The notes: generated by a model from the sequence alone, not told the origin. Positions 6,676 to 16,378 are shown, counted from the first letter of the stretch. The stretch is DNA of 64,000 nt from Parapedobacter sp051400755 (GCF_051400755.1 NZ_JBLFFL010000001.1:930001-994000), one strand, 5' to 3'. Numbers and translations: made by a program.

Positions 6676-9042
6676 ATGCTGAAAAACTATCTCAAAACCA
6701 CCTTCCGCAACCTCTGGAAAACCCGGGGGTACAGCTTTCTGAATATTTTCGGGCTTGCTATTGGCATTACCGCTGCATCGCTCATTTTCCTTTGGGTGGA
6801 AGACGAGGTAAGCTATAACCAGCACTTCCCCAATAAGGAGAATATATACATCTCTAAGTCCTTGCAGGCGTATGACGATGGCTCATATGTGTTTGAGGCC
6901 AACCCAGGACCCTTAGCCCCGGCCATTAAGGCCGAATTGCCGGGCGTCAAATATGCGGCACGTGCAAACTGGCTCATGCCCCTGCTGTTCAACCTGGGCG
7001 ATGACAATCTTTACCAGAATGGGTTTTATGCCGATCCGGATTTCTTGGACATTTTTTCCCTTGAATTCACCGAAGGCACCCGAGCGACAGCCATGAATAA
7101 CATCAACGACATGGTCATCACGCAAAGCGCTGCGAAACGGCTCTTTGGCAACGAACCTGCGCTGGGGCAGCACGTGCAAACCAACAACAAAGAAGGTTTT
7201 ACCATAACGGGCGTGGTAAAAGACCTTCCCAAAAATAGCAGCGTAACGTTTGATTGGATCATCCCCTTTGAGAAACTCGAACGGCTGAATGAAGGAGGGT
7301 TTGAGGGTTGGGGCAATAACAGTCTGCTGACCTACGTGCAGTTGGAGCCTTCGGCACGTCTTGCCGATGTCAACAAACAGTTCTATGATTTTGCCGAGCG
7401 AAAAGCCGGAAACGATTTGTTCTACAAGAATTTCCTGTACCCGATGGAGCGGTGGCGCCTGTACAACAGTTTTGACAAAAACGGCAACGAACAAGAAGGC
7501 CGTCTCAAATACGTGCGCCTGTTCAGCATCATCGCCTGGGTGGTATTGCTCATTGCCTGCATCAATTTCATGAACCTGGCGACCGCCCGGTCGGAGAAAC
7601 GGGCCAAGGAGGTGGGCATGCGCAAAGTGGTGGGGGCGACCAAAACCTCGCTCATCAGCCAATTCTTAGGCGAATCCGTCATCCTGGCCGTCCTTTCCGC
7701 GCTGGTAGCGATTGGACTCACGTTCCTTTCCATCGGGGCATTCAACAACCTGGTGGAAAAGGAATTGACCGTGGGGCTGTTTCAACCCATGCATCTTGCT
7801 TTCCTTGCCGGAATCGTACTGATATGCGGATTGGTTTCGGGCAGTTACCCTGCCTTTTACCTATCGGCCTTCAACCCCATTACCACGTTGAAAGGGGCCA
7901 AGCAAAAAGCCGGGGCGGCCGGCTTCGTCCGCCGTGGGTTGGTGGTGCTCCAATACGCCGCCTCTATCACGCTTATGGTGTGTACCGTCATCATCTTCCA
8001 GCAGATCCAACATGTCAAGGGACGCGATATGGGATTCGACCGCAGCCAGGTGCTCACTACTCCTTTACAGGTCGAGATGCAAGAACACTTAGATGTGATC
8101 AAAGAACAATTGATTGGCACCGGCGGTGTGGAAAGCGTAGGATTGAGCAACATGAATGTACTCGGCATCCACTCCAACACCAGCGGCATGAATTGGGAAG
8201 GCAAAGATCCGGATAAAAAGATACTGGTAGGCTTCCTCCATACCGATGCCGACTTCATCCCCACCTTGGGCATGCAATTGGTCGAGGGCCGCAACTTCCG
8301 CCCGCGTATGCTGGGCGACAGCAGCAGCATCATCATCAATGAAGCTTTTGCCCGGCTCATCAAACCGGATGGCAAGGTGACCGGACAGGTCGTCCGTTGG
8401 GGAGATACCCCTTATACGATTGCCGGCGTGGTCAGCGACTTCGTGTACAACAATGTTTATGCGCCTTCCGAACCGGTATTTTTTCATCCGTTCCAATCCA
8501 ACTTCGGGGTCATCAATATCCGTACAAAAGCAGGCGTCGACTTATCGGAAACCGTCGGACAGATTGAAAAAGTGATCAAGGCCAATAATCCCGGGTATCC
8601 CTTTGAATATCATTTTCTTGACGACTTATTTGACGAAAAATTCAAATCCGAAATGCTCATCCAGAAATTGGCCGGTGTATTTGCGGTATTGTCCATTATC
8701 ATTTCCTGCCTCGGCCTGTTCGGCCTCGCCGCCTTCACCGCCGAACGGCGCACCAAGGAAATGGGCATCCGCAAAGTGCTCGGTGCATCCATTTCATCAT
8801 TGGTCGGCTTGCTCAACCGCGAGTTTATCGTGCTCGTATTGCTCTCCTGCGCCGTGGCCTTTCCCATCGCGTGGTGGATCATGAACGATTGGCTGGGCAG
8901 CTATCAATACCACACCGACCTGCACTGGTGGGTGTTTGCACTGGCCGGGGGTGGGGCGCTGCTCATTGCCCTGCTGACGGTGAGCTCACAAGCCGTCCGA
9001 GCGGCATTGACCAACCCGACAAGGAGTTTGAAGGATGAGTAA
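6676..9042 (+). CDS. ABC transporter permease, duplicated FtsX/MacB type (P3)
   Basis: 788 residues from MLKNYLKTTFRNLWKTRG. A TTG at 6565 is in frame, but it lies inside the -24/-12 promoter and would be upstream of the transcript, so the ATG at 6676 is chosen. Loop signatures are KEVGMRKVVGATKTS near residue 309 and KEMGIRKVLGASISS near 693; the second core has GVVSDFVY. The tail LTNPTRSLKDE departs from the common ANPVxSLRDE. It is the first gene of a sigma-54-type unit and carries one hairpin leader unit. The next gene is the second AAA ATPase with its own promoter, so P3 may be transcribed alone. Confidence 0.93.
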   Translation: MLKNYLKTTFRNLWKTRGYSFLNIFGLAIGITAASLIFLWVEDEVSYNQHFPNKENIYISKSLQAYDDGSYVFEANPGPLAPAIKAELPGVKYAARANWLMPLLFNLGDDNLYQNGFYADPDFLDIFSLEFTEGTRATAMNNINDMVITQSAAKRLFGNEPALGQHVQTNNKEGFTITGVVKDLPKNSSVTFDWIIPFEKLERLNEGGFEGWGNNSLLTYVQLEPSARLADVNKQFYDFAERKAGNDLFYKNFLYPMERWRLYNSFDKNGNEQEGRLKYVRLFSIIAWVVLLIACINFMNLATARSEKRAKEVGMRKVVGATKTSLISQFLGESVILAVLSALVAIGLTFLSIGAFNNLVEKELTVGLFQPMHLAFLAGIVLICGLVSGSYPAFYLSAFNPITTLKGAKQKAGAAGFVRRGLVVLQYAASITLMVCTVIIFQQIQHVKGRDMGFDRSQVLTTPLQVEMQEHLDVIKEQLIGTGGVESVGLSNMNVLGIHSNTSGMNWEGKDPDKKILVGFLHTDADFIPTLGMQLVEGRNFRPRMLGDSSSIIINEAFARLIKPDGKVTGQVVRWGDTPYTIAGVVSDFVYNNVYAPSEPVFFHPFQSNFGVINIRTKAGVDLSETVGQIEKVIKANNPGYPFEYHFLDDLFDEKFKSEMLIQKLAGVFAVLSIIISCLGLFGLAAFTAERRTKEMGIRKVLGASISSLVGLLNREFIVLVLLSCAVAFPIAWWIMNDWLGSYQYHTDLHWWVFALAGGGALLIALLTVSSQAVRAALTNPTRSLKDE

Positions 9043-9110
9043 TTGCAAATTTGACAACTAAACTTACCATTTTTGCATCATTATTGATAACAGCAATTAA
9101 CATATTATCC

Positions 9111-9135
9111 TATATTTGCAATGAAAGCATTGCAA
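9111..9135 (+). promoter_or_regulatory. Promoter and perfect dyad before second AAA gene
   Basis: TATATTTG at 9111-9118 is identical to the -7 element of the first AAA gene. Overlapping it, TTGCAATG-AAAG-CATTGCAA (9116-9135) is a perfect inverted repeat with 8-bp arms and ends directly at the ATG at 9136. It could be an operator or a 5' RNA hairpin covering the start. This supports starting the gene at 9136 rather than at the in-frame ATG at 9121. Confidence 0.5.
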
Positions 9136-10332
9136 ATGGAAAAGCTCATTATTAAATCTTCCTATCTACGAGAGGAGGTCTCGACAGAACATATTCGTCA
9201 GCTCTATCAGCAAATCGACTGGTCAGATCGGTTGATTGGTGTATTGGGGGCTCGAGGAACGGGAAAAACAACACTTCTACTTCAACGCTTGAAGCTGGCG
9301 CTGCCTCCGGACACGTCAGCGTTGTACATTTCTTTAGACGATATTTATTTCGCTACCAACCGGCTCGTTGATTTAGCTGAAAGCTTCCGATTGCGCGGAG
9401 GCAACATTTTGTTTATTGATGAAGTGCATAAATACGATGGCTGGGCGAAGGAAATTAAAAACATCTACGACACGTATAAAGACATTCATATCGTATTCAC
9501 CGGATCATCCGTCATAAACATTTACCGGCAGGAAGCCGACCTCAGCCGCCGAGCGGTTTTCTATGAATTGAGTGGCCTTTCATTCCGCGAGTACCTACAC
9601 TTTGCGGATGTCTATACGACCGGAATCCTATCCTTACAAGATATCCTCGCGCATCATACACAAATTGCATTGAATTTGAGCAAGGATTTTCGACCGATTC
9701 GCCACTTTGAAGCTTATCTCGACCATGGCTACTACCCGTTTTTCAACGAAAATATCCATACATATTTTATACGTATCGAGCAGGTAATACGATTGATCAT
9801 TGAAACCGAACTCCGTTTTATTGATGGTTTTGATATTAACAACACTGGTAAAGTCTTGCAATTATTGGCCATTTTAGCCGAAAACGTGCCTTTCAAACCA
9901 AATATCAGCAAATTGAGCGACAAAATAGGTATCAGCCGCCAAACCGTAGTCCAATACCTGCATTATCTGGAGAAGGCACGATTAATCAATATCCTCGACG
10001 CCTCGGGAGCCAGTATCAGTACACTACAAAAGCCCGAAAAGGTCTATTTAGAGAACCCCAATCTTCATCGTGCCGTTGCCGCTACACAAGCCAACAGCGG
10101 CAGCCGCCGGGAATCGTTTTTACTCAACCAACTTCGTAATGCCAAACATAAAGTCTCCCTGCCGGCCAAAGGCGATTTTCTGGTAGACCGTACCATTACC
10201 ATTGAAGTGGGTGGAAAAGCCAAAGGACAGAAGCAGCTTGCTGGTGTCGACCGGGCTTTCATTGCTGCGGACAACATTGACGTGGGCATCGACAATAAAA
10301 TCCCGCTTTGGTTGTTTGGCTTACTGTATTAA
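9136..10332 (+). CDS. AAA_14-type ATP-binding protein with DUF4143-like C-terminus (second copy)
   Basis: 398 residues from MEKLIIKSSYLREEV, collinear with the 396-residue paralogue at 5266-6456. The P-loop is GARGTGKTT, Walker B ILFIDEVHKYDGW, then FTGSSVINI and ADLSRRA. The helix-turn-helix-like stretch KIGISRQTVVQYLHYLEKA and the C-terminal GDFLVDRTITIEVGGKAK are kept, ending in IPLWLFGLLY. Divergence between the copies is substantial at DNA level, so the duplication is not recent. The gene meets the minus-strand oxidoreductase tail to tail with a 15-bp gap and no obvious terminator. Function is unknown beyond probable ATP-dependent regulation or remodelling. Confidence 0.85.
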   Translation: MEKLIIKSSYLREEVSTEHIRQLYQQIDWSDRLIGVLGARGTGKTTLLLQRLKLALPPDTSALYISLDDIYFATNRLVDLAESFRLRGGNILFIDEVHKYDGWAKEIKNIYDTYKDIHIVFTGSSVINIYRQEADLSRRAVFYELSGLSFREYLHFADVYTTGILSLQDILAHHTQIALNLSKDFRPIRHFEAYLDHGYYPFFNENIHTYFIRIEQVIRLIIETELRFIDGFDINNTGKVLQLLAILAENVPFKPNISKLSDKIGISRQTVVQYLHYLEKARLINILDASGASISTLQKPEKVYLENPNLHRAVAATQANSGSRRESFLLNQLRNAKHKVSLPAKGDFLVDRTITIEVGGKAKGQKQLAGVDRAFIAADNIDVGIDNKIPLWLFGLLY

Positions 10333-10347
10333 CCCGTCGCACCTACG

Positions 10348-11430
10348 CTATAAAGATACCGGACTGCCGGTCTTCACCGATTCATCGCAAGCAAATGCAA
10401 TACGCAAGCTGTTCAGCGCATGCTCGGTTGCCTCGGTCAGGTCCAAGTCTTCCTCGATGGCTTTCAGGAAGAACCGCTGCTCCCGGTTACACAATTCCTG
10501 GTGGTCCGGTTCGTCCGTTAGATCTATCCATTCGTCCGGTGTTACAAACGAATTGGTATCATCGATAGCGGCGTGGTGGAAACGCAGTGACTCTGTCTTG
10601 GTATGGGCCGCTACGTCATCGGAATGCCCGCTGCCACCCGCTTCCTTCGCCACGATAGACACCGAACCCTCCGGCCCGATGACATCCTTCACGAAAAACG
10701 CCGTTTCACTGATCATAGGCCCCCACCCGGCCTCGTACCAGCCTACCGACCCATCTTCAAAGCGGATCTGCAACTGTCCATAATTGTAGTTCCCCTCCGG
10801 GATATCATCCGTAAGCCTGGCACCGATGGCATTGACCTGGATAGGCTTGCTGCCTGTCATCTGACACATCACGTCGATATAGTGTACGCCGCAATCCACG
10901 ATGGGGCTCAGGCTTTTCATCAGATTCCGATGCACATTCCACATCGTCCCCTGGCTCTGCTGATTGAGATTCATCCGCATGACCAATGGCTTTCCCAGCT
11001 TGCCGCTGAGCTCGATAAAGCGCTGCCACGACGGATGATAACGCAATATATAACCCACCACCAGCTTCCTCCCCGTACGCGCGGCCACAGCCGCTACCCG
11101 CTCCGCACCCTCAACACTGTCGGCCAAAGGCTTTTCGATAAACACATGGCAGCCGGCCTCCATAGCACGAATCGCATAGGCTTCATGGGTGTCCGGATAG
11201 GTGGAGATACAAACCGCGTCCGGACGCGTGGCTGCAAGTGCCTCCTCGAAATCACGGTACAGGAGATATCCGCCTCCCAACAGCGCATTCAGTTTCACTT
11301 TACTATCGCCGGTAGATACCAGTCCACAAATTTCAAATTCATCCATATCGTGATAAGCTTGGGCGTGGGAGGCCCCCATATTGCCGCAGCCAACCACCAA
11401 TACCCGCAGGGGTCTCTTTTGCTTTTCCAT
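10348..11430 (-). CDS. Gfo/Idh/MocA family oxidoreductase
   Basis: 360 residues. The N-terminal Rossmann fold shows VLVVGCGNMGASHAQAY (GxGxxG, residues about 10-26) for NAD(P) binding, followed by the family EKPLADS motif near residue 96 (lysine in the active site) and DCGVHYIDVM near 178 in the C-terminal alpha/beta domain. These enzymes oxidise or reduce sugars, inositols or other polyols. It is the last gene of a minus-strand run after the PQQ sugar dehydrogenase (67-bp gap), so a sugar-derived substrate is likely. The specific substrate cannot be read from the sequence. Confidence 0.88.
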   Translation of the reverse strand: MEKQKRPLRVLVVGCGNMGASHAQAYHDMDEFEICGLVSTGDSKVKLNALLGGGYLLYRDFEEALAATRPDAVCISTYPDTHEAYAIRAMEAGCHVFIEKPLADSVEGAERVAAVAARTGRKLVVGYILRYHPSWQRFIELSGKLGKPLVMRMNLNQQSQGTMWNVHRNLMKSLSPIVDCGVHYIDVMCQMTGSKPIQVNAIGARLTDDIPEGNYNYGQLQIRFEDGSVGWYEAGWGPMISETAFFVKDVIGPEGSVSIVAKEAGGSGHSDDVAAHTKTESLRFHHAAIDDTNSFVTPDEWIDLTDEPDHQELCNREQRFFLKAIEEDLDLTEATEHALNSLRIAFACDESVKTGSPVSL

Positions 11431-11497
11431 CGTTTGCTATCGTTTACGTGCGTTGTTCTCCTTAAAAATCAATAAAAATAGTATACATTCTTGCTGT

Positions 11498-14173
11498 TTA
11501 ACGATTATGAAATTCGAGCCAATCGATATTGAACAGTGGTTGCTCCCGTCCCGCTTGATTGACGAATACAACATACAGGTCATGCTTGCCTGAAGTGTTA
11601 CTGACTGCCCCTACGATCTCACGCCAGCCGTCCTCCGCACCGCTGTAGTTGCCCGTGGGCACGTCGACGCGGGAAACCACTGCGCCCGCCATGCTGTCCA
11701 GACGAAGCTCAATGGCGCCGCCCACCCCGCTTGGCTGGATGCGATACGCGATACGTCGTACCTCCGTAAGGTCTACATCCCGGAAGGCCACGTAACTACT
11801 GTCCTTAATGTCGTATATATAAGACAAGAAGGCCGTGGTAATCGTGGCAATCCGCACATTTCCTGCATCAAAATCCTCCGCTTGCACTCGCGGACGGCGC
11901 AGCAGGATATGATCGTGCGCGCTGAGGGGCGGAATACCGCCCGCACCGTTGTCGGTATAGGTGGCGCGGAGCAGGTACACGCCATCACCGACTCCGTTTT
12001 GATGCGCGGTCAACGCCAGCTTACCTGACACCGGCAGCCGCTCGCGCTCACCCGCGAAGGAAAGAATATAGCGCACCATCTCCTTTGCATCTTCCCGCGG
12101 CAACGCCGGATGCGGCGACATGGCCCGCTCTCCCCAATTGCCGCTTCCGCCCTGGATGATCTTGTCAATGAGCAACTCCTCGGATCCGGCCTTTTTGGCA
12201 TACCTCACCGCCACCGCTTGGTACGTGGGGCCTACCGATTCCTTGTCGATGGAATGGCAGGATTTGCAGTCCAGATTGGCAATCAACTGCTGTCCCTTCA
12301 AGTGCTGTATACGGCTTGGATCCTGCCCCCCGCTCAGCACCAAGGCGGCATCCTTGCCATTGGGGATATAGCCGAACACTGTCTCAATTTTATCCTGAGA
12401 AATGGTATCCTCGGCATCCGTTGCCCTCACCTGATAATCCAACAGGGCACCGTCCCAATAAAAACTACGGTTGGATGAGGTCTGGATAGCTACATTGGGC
12501 GGGGTATTGCCCACATATATGCGCGCAGTGGAGTGTCCGACACCGCCATGATCGTCACTCACCGTCAGTTCCACCTCGTAAGTACCTGGCTTGGAGAAGG
12601 TGTGCGACACCCTTTCGCCATCGTAACCCTTGCCTTCAATGCGCCAGCGGAACGATAGCTGGTCTCCTTCGTCGTAATCCTTGGATCCGGTAGCCGAAAG
12701 TTGCACCGCAAACGGAGCTGCCCCGTACTGCTTGTCCAACGCGATATCGGCGATAGGTTTCCTGTTGCCCTCCGCATATTCGATCCTTATCAAACGGGCA
12801 TTCGTATTTTTGGAAAACCAATTCGTGCCATATTCCAGCACATAAATAGCTCCATCCGGCGCAAATTGCATATCCACCGGAGCATCGAACTTCCAGTGGT
12901 CCAGAAAGGGTTCCATGCCACCGAAATTGCCGTTTTCATCAAAACTGACCGCCATGATCCACCCCCTGATCCATTCAAAGATGAAAAGCTTGCCGTTGTA
13001 ATAGTCCGATAGTTTATACGGGGCATCCTTGAAATGCTCGCTGTAATAAACCGGTCCGGCCATGGCAGAGGCACCCCCATTGCCCACCAACGGAAATTGC
13101 TTTGAATCGCCCTTGCCATACCAGATCATGGCAGGCGTTGCCGGGGGCAATTCGCGCAGCCCGGTATTATTGGGCGACTCATTCAAAGGCTTGGCGGGGT
13201 CCTTTCCGGATTCGAGCTGCTTGGTTGCGTAGTTGTATTTCGGAAAGACATCGTTATTACCCAGGAAATATGGCCATCCGAAGAAACCCGGTTCCCGCAC
13301 CTGGTTGATCTCATCGTAGCTCATTTTTTCGCCCGCTGGCGATTCCACCTGGGTGTCCGGACCGACATCGCCGAAATAGAGGAATCCCGTCTCGCTATCG
13401 ATGCTGAACCGATAGGGGTTACGGGTACCCATCACATAGATTTCCGGGCGGGTATCTGGGGTACCCGGCGGAAAGAGGTTGCCCGCTGGTATGCTATAGC
13501 CCCCTTCTGGCAGGGGCCTGATACGCAGAATCTTCCCCCGTAGGTCGTTGGTATTGGCCGCCGTCGCTTGATCATCAGCCAATTCGTGTCCGGGCCGCTC
13601 GTCTACCGGCGTATAGCCTTCTGTCTCTTCGGCATTGGTGTTGTCGCCGACAGAAAGGTACAGGTTGCCCGCCATATCAAACCGCAGGTAGCCTGCCGAG
13701 TGGCAGCAATAAATCCGCTGTGTCGGAATTTCCAGGATCACCGTTTCCGTAGCCTGCAGCAGGCTGTCGTTGCGGAACTCGAAACGCGATAACCGACTCA
13801 CCGCCTTTTCGCCCGCTACTGCATAGTAAAAGTACACCCAGTGATTCTTTTCATAGCCCGGATCCATGACAACACCCAACAAACCATCCTCAATGCCGCT
13901 GAATACACTGAAATTGGCAATCGCCTTCAGGTCCCCGCTTCCCTGTTTATAAAGCTTCACACCGCCCTTGCGCTCGACAAACAGCACGTCGCCCCCCGGA
14001 AGGATGGCCATCTGCATCGGTTCGTCCAGCCCTTCGGTCAGCACGACACGAGTATAGCGGCTGCTGTCGGGTTTCGTACCTGCGCCCCCTTTGTGATGCT
14101 TGCAGGTTGCGAACAAGCCAGCGATCAAGATACCGGCAAAAAGAATAAGGAATGATGGCTTCATTATCGTCAT
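11498..14173 (-). CDS. PQQ-dependent sugar dehydrogenase with PKD, cytochrome c and CBM6-like domains
   Basis: 891 residues. A signal peptide ends in GLFATCKHH, probably a lipoprotein site although T before C is unusual. A glucose/sorbosone dehydrogenase-type beta-propeller (about 35-460) contains PGGDVLFVERKGGVKLY and FGWPYFLGNN. A PKD-like domain (about 480-565, SFRWRIEGKGYDGERVSHTF) is followed by a cytochrome c segment with the haem motif CKSCH near residue 636 and methionine-containing MSPHPALP further on, then a beta-sandwich resembling CBM6 (VQAEDFDAG to IDWLEFHNR). A periplasmic or surface oxidation of carbohydrate with electron transfer through the built-in cytochrome is inferred. 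The internal ATG at 14164 (MKPSFLIL) is an equally good start. It is co-directional with the genes on both sides. Confidence 0.85.
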   Translation of the reverse strand: MTIMKPSFLILFAGILIAGLFATCKHHKGGAGTKPDSSRYTRVVLTEGLDEPMQMAILPGGDVLFVERKGGVKLYKQGSGDLKAIANFSVFSGIEDGLLGVVMDPGYEKNHWVYFYYAVAGEKAVSRLSRFEFRNDSLLQATETVILEIPTQRIYCCHSAGYLRFDMAGNLYLSVGDNTNAEETEGYTPVDERPGHELADDQATAANTNDLRGKILRIRPLPEGGYSIPAGNLFPPGTPDTRPEIYVMGTRNPYRFSIDSETGFLYFGDVGPDTQVESPAGEKMSYDEINQVREPGFFGWPYFLGNNDVFPKYNYATKQLESGKDPAKPLNESPNNTGLRELPPATPAMIWYGKGDSKQFPLVGNGGASAMAGPVYYSEHFKDAPYKLSDYYNGKLFIFEWIRGWIMAVSFDENGNFGGMEPFLDHWKFDAPVDMQFAPDGAIYVLEYGTNWFSKNTNARLIRIEYAEGNRKPIADIALDKQYGAAPFAVQLSATGSKDYDEGDQLSFRWRIEGKGYDGERVSHTFSKPGTYEVELTVSDDHGGVGHSTARIYVGNTPPNVAIQTSSNRSFYWDGALLDYQVRATDAEDTISQDKIETVFGYIPNGKDAALVLSGGQDPSRIQHLKGQQLIANLDCKSCHSIDKESVGPTYQAVAVRYAKKAGSEELLIDKIIQGGSGNWGERAMSPHPALPREDAKEMVRYILSFAGERERLPVSGKLALTAHQNGVGDGVYLLRATYTDNGAGGIPPLSAHDHILLRRPRVQAEDFDAGNVRIATITTAFLSYIYDIKDSSYVAFRDVDLTEVRRIAYRIQPSGVGGAIELRLDSMAGAVVSRVDVPTGNYSGAEDGWREIVGAVSNTSGKHDLYVVFVNQAGREQPLFNIDWLEFHNR

Positions 14174-14223
14174 TAAGTTAGAAAAGTCGCAAGTGATATT
14201 CTTTTCATCGTTCAGCCGCCATC

Positions 14224-15936
14224 CTATTCGTCACGCCATTCGGTTTCGATCCCCTGTACCCGGATGAACTGCTGGAATCCTTGAAGGAGTTGCTGGTCAC
14301 TCCGCACTTCCTTGGGAGCCACCTGCTTGCGCATCGCGTAGGTAAGCAGCAGACCCACGGCCTCGCCAATGCTCCACTCTACCGGATGGAGCCGATAACA
14401 GCCATTGGTGATATGCGTGGTGCCGATGTTCTTGTTGGCAGGCAGCAGGTTTTTTATCCTGATCGGCAAAAGCGCTCCTAAGGGGATCTGGAACCGCAGG
14501 GAATCAAAATCGATGTAGTTGGTTCCATTACAGCTTGGATGCAGGTCGATGTGGTAATACCCAATGCCCACGCTGTCATGAAACTCGGCAGCCTTATCCA
14601 CGGGACCGCCAGCGACTAGCTCCCTATTCTCTTTGCCCACATGTTCCTCCAATATGGTAAAGACCGCCTTGATGCGGCGCGACTCCCGCACGTAGGGATA
14701 CTTGGCCAAACCATCTTCCGTGCCCATGATGTCTTTGCGCAGACGGAGGCCTGGCCACCCCTTGCCACCGTCGGGCCTGGGAGCCTCGGTTTGCAGCCAG
14801 TAAAGCAACGAAAGGCTCAGCTCTTTGGCGGCAGCGACATGTTTGTCGAATTCCTTTTCGGAAACACCGACAAGGTTCCCCAGCATGTAGTCGTTCTGTG
14901 GCCAGTTTACCAAGGTGATATCTCCGGCATAGGCCCCCTCCCTAAAGTTGTTCGTGCTGATGATTTTCCGGTAGTTCCACAGGTTCAGGGTATTCCCCGT
15001 AGGCACCCCTTCCGGATGGAACCCAAGCATTTTCGATTCCAGCGTCTGTGGACTGGAGTAATGCAGTCCCAACAATTCGCCCGGCCATGGGGGATTCAGG
15101 TCCGGCACATGGCTTCTCCAAAACGCGTAATTGGCCGGCTGCTTGATCGTATGGTCCTCACCCGGCAGGTAGTCCATTGCGAAACAGACGGTAAATGCTT
15201 GGTTATTATCCGGATCAGCCACTTCCGGAGCGTGTAGCTCTTCCGTATCCTTTTTAGCCTCGGTTCCGGTCACAAATTCGGTTCCCGTCAGCGGCAGCAG
15301 ATCGCCCAGTTCAGTCGCGTCGACGAAGTAAGGAGCCATGAGCGTTTTCTGCCTGCCCGAGCGTAATTCCTTCACCAGCACGGCCCGTACCTCGTCGCCC
15401 GCCGTTTCGGCACTTATCGCCTTGTGTTCCAGCAACAGCACCAGGCGGCCGCTACTCAGGTAGGGATCGAGCATAGCTGTCAACACGGCCAGCGCCACCC
15501 GCGGCTCGTGGCACAAAGCCGAGACCACGCCATTGCCCGGATTCAGCAACGGATTGCTTTTAGCTTCATCGGTCAGGGGATAGTTCCGTTTATAATATTC
15601 CCTGACGCCGTTCCGGAAATCCCGGTAAAGCTGCGTGGCTCCCATGGTCTCTATCCATGGATGCTCATCGGGCGGTACGCCTTGTTGTGTCAGCTGCCCC
15701 CCTATCCAGTCCGTTTCTTCGGTCAGGATAACCGTGTGCCCGTTGCGGAGCGCCGCCAGGGTAGCGGCAAAACCACCTAAACCGCCCCCGGCGATCACAA
15801 TATCTGCCTCCAGCAGCTCGCCGCCCGTTCCGCCCTGCCCCTTCACTTCAGCCGCGGCGGAAAAGCCCGTTAACGGGGTAGCAGCAATCGCGCTCCCACC
15901 GATGGCTAATGCTTCTAAAAATGTTCTGCGTTTCAT
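14224..15936 (-). CDS. FAD-dependent oxidoreductase, Tat-exported (FAD_oxidored type)
   Basis: 570 residues from MKRRTFLEALAIGGSA, a twin-arginine signal with hydrophobic stretch. The open frame extends 51 codons further upstream, but that part overlaps a gene remnant and has no signal-like features. The dinucleotide fold IVIAGGGLGGFAATLAALR starts near residue 45, followed by TEETDWIGGQLTQQGVPPDE, typical of the PF12831-type FAD oxidoreductases of Bacteroidota and Planctomycetes. It is upstream of the PQQ dehydrogenase by 50 bp on the same strand, so the two may form a periplasmic oxidation pathway. The substrate is unknown. Confidence 0.87.
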   Translation of the reverse strand: MKRRTFLEALAIGGSAIAATPLTGFSAAAEVKGQGGTGGELLEADIVIAGGGLGGFAATLAALRNGHTVILTEETDWIGGQLTQQGVPPDEHPWIETMGATQLYRDFRNGVREYYKRNYPLTDEAKSNPLLNPGNGVVSALCHEPRVALAVLTAMLDPYLSSGRLVLLLEHKAISAETAGDEVRAVLVKELRSGRQKTLMAPYFVDATELGDLLPLTGTEFVTGTEAKKDTEELHAPEVADPDNNQAFTVCFAMDYLPGEDHTIKQPANYAFWRSHVPDLNPPWPGELLGLHYSSPQTLESKMLGFHPEGVPTGNTLNLWNYRKIISTNNFREGAYAGDITLVNWPQNDYMLGNLVGVSEKEFDKHVAAAKELSLSLLYWLQTEAPRPDGGKGWPGLRLRKDIMGTEDGLAKYPYVRESRRIKAVFTILEEHVGKENRELVAGGPVDKAAEFHDSVGIGYYHIDLHPSCNGTNYIDFDSLRFQIPLGALLPIRIKNLLPANKNIGTTHITNGCYRLHPVEWSIGEAVGLLLTYAMRKQVAPKEVRSDQQLLQGFQQFIRVQGIETEWRDE

Positions 15937-15983
15937 CACGATAGTTGGATCTTCAAAAAATTTGAGTGCATGCTGCGTATCCT

Positions 15984-16214
15984 TTAAAAACCCGACCGCG
16001 CGATCCCGCGTTTGATGGCATCCCATTGATCGAATCCGATCACCTGCACGATGTCGAACACCATTAACCCATCGGAATCTTTGAGGCAAAGATAAACAGC
16101 CTCTTCTATATTGTCGCGATGATTCAATGCATATATACTCCCATGCATTTTGGTATCGCCATGGAGCAGCCGCTTTCCCCTGGCCAGCCCATATTCGATA
16201 CTTTCCGGATTATC
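15984..16214 (-). pseudogene. C-terminal remnant of an unidentified enzyme
   Basis: Reading the minus strand from 16214 gives a 76-codon open stretch with good protein character: DNPESIEYGLARGKRLLHGD, then TKMHGSIYALNHRDNIEEAV, YLCLKDSDGLMVFDIVQVIG and FDQWDAIKRGI, ending at TAA (15984-15986). It has no start, and in this frame a stop lies just upstream. It overlaps, in another frame, the distorted end of the sigma-factor fragment. It looks like the tail of a larger gene, perhaps a sugar-active enzyme or hydrolase, joined by deletion. I do not recognise the family firmly. Confidence 0.55.
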
Positions 16215-16378
16215 AGACCCAAAAACACGTCAGACACAATTTCTTCAGCGGCTTCCCTGCTTCGGACGAGGCGATAGGCAAAGAAACGCAGTGCTTTGCC
16301 ATGCAATTGGATGAAATGGTACAAACCTGATTCGCACCCTTCCTGTAATTCACATACGTATTTTTCGCTTTCGGTCAT
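16215..16378 (-). pseudogene. ECF sigma factor N-terminal remnant (FecI-like)
   Basis: The reading frame from ATG at 16378 gives region-2-like sequence: HFIQLHGKALRFFAYRLVRS followed by REAAEEIVSDVFLGL, which closely follows the pattern of Bacteroidota ECF sigma factors. After VFLGL the sequence changes to low-quality protein (IIRKVSNMGWPGESG) and stops at 16124, so regions 2.4-4 are missing. The break is at about 16213, where the frame of the unrelated C-terminal remnant begins. A deletion joining two genes explains both pieces. It is probably non-functional. Confidence 0.7.

Noticed and set aside
6913..7662. 249-codon open frame on the minus strand within P3
   Set aside because: It is an antisense shadow of a strongly conserved permease, with no recognisable domain or start signal.
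10603..11475. 290-codon plus-strand open frame across the Gfo/Idh gene
   Set aside because: It is antisense to a gene with clear family motifs, and its translation has no protein-like features.
15937..16089. 51-residue N-terminal extension of the FAD oxidoreductase
   Set aside because: It overlaps a gene remnant in another frame and would bury the twin-arginine signal inside the protein.
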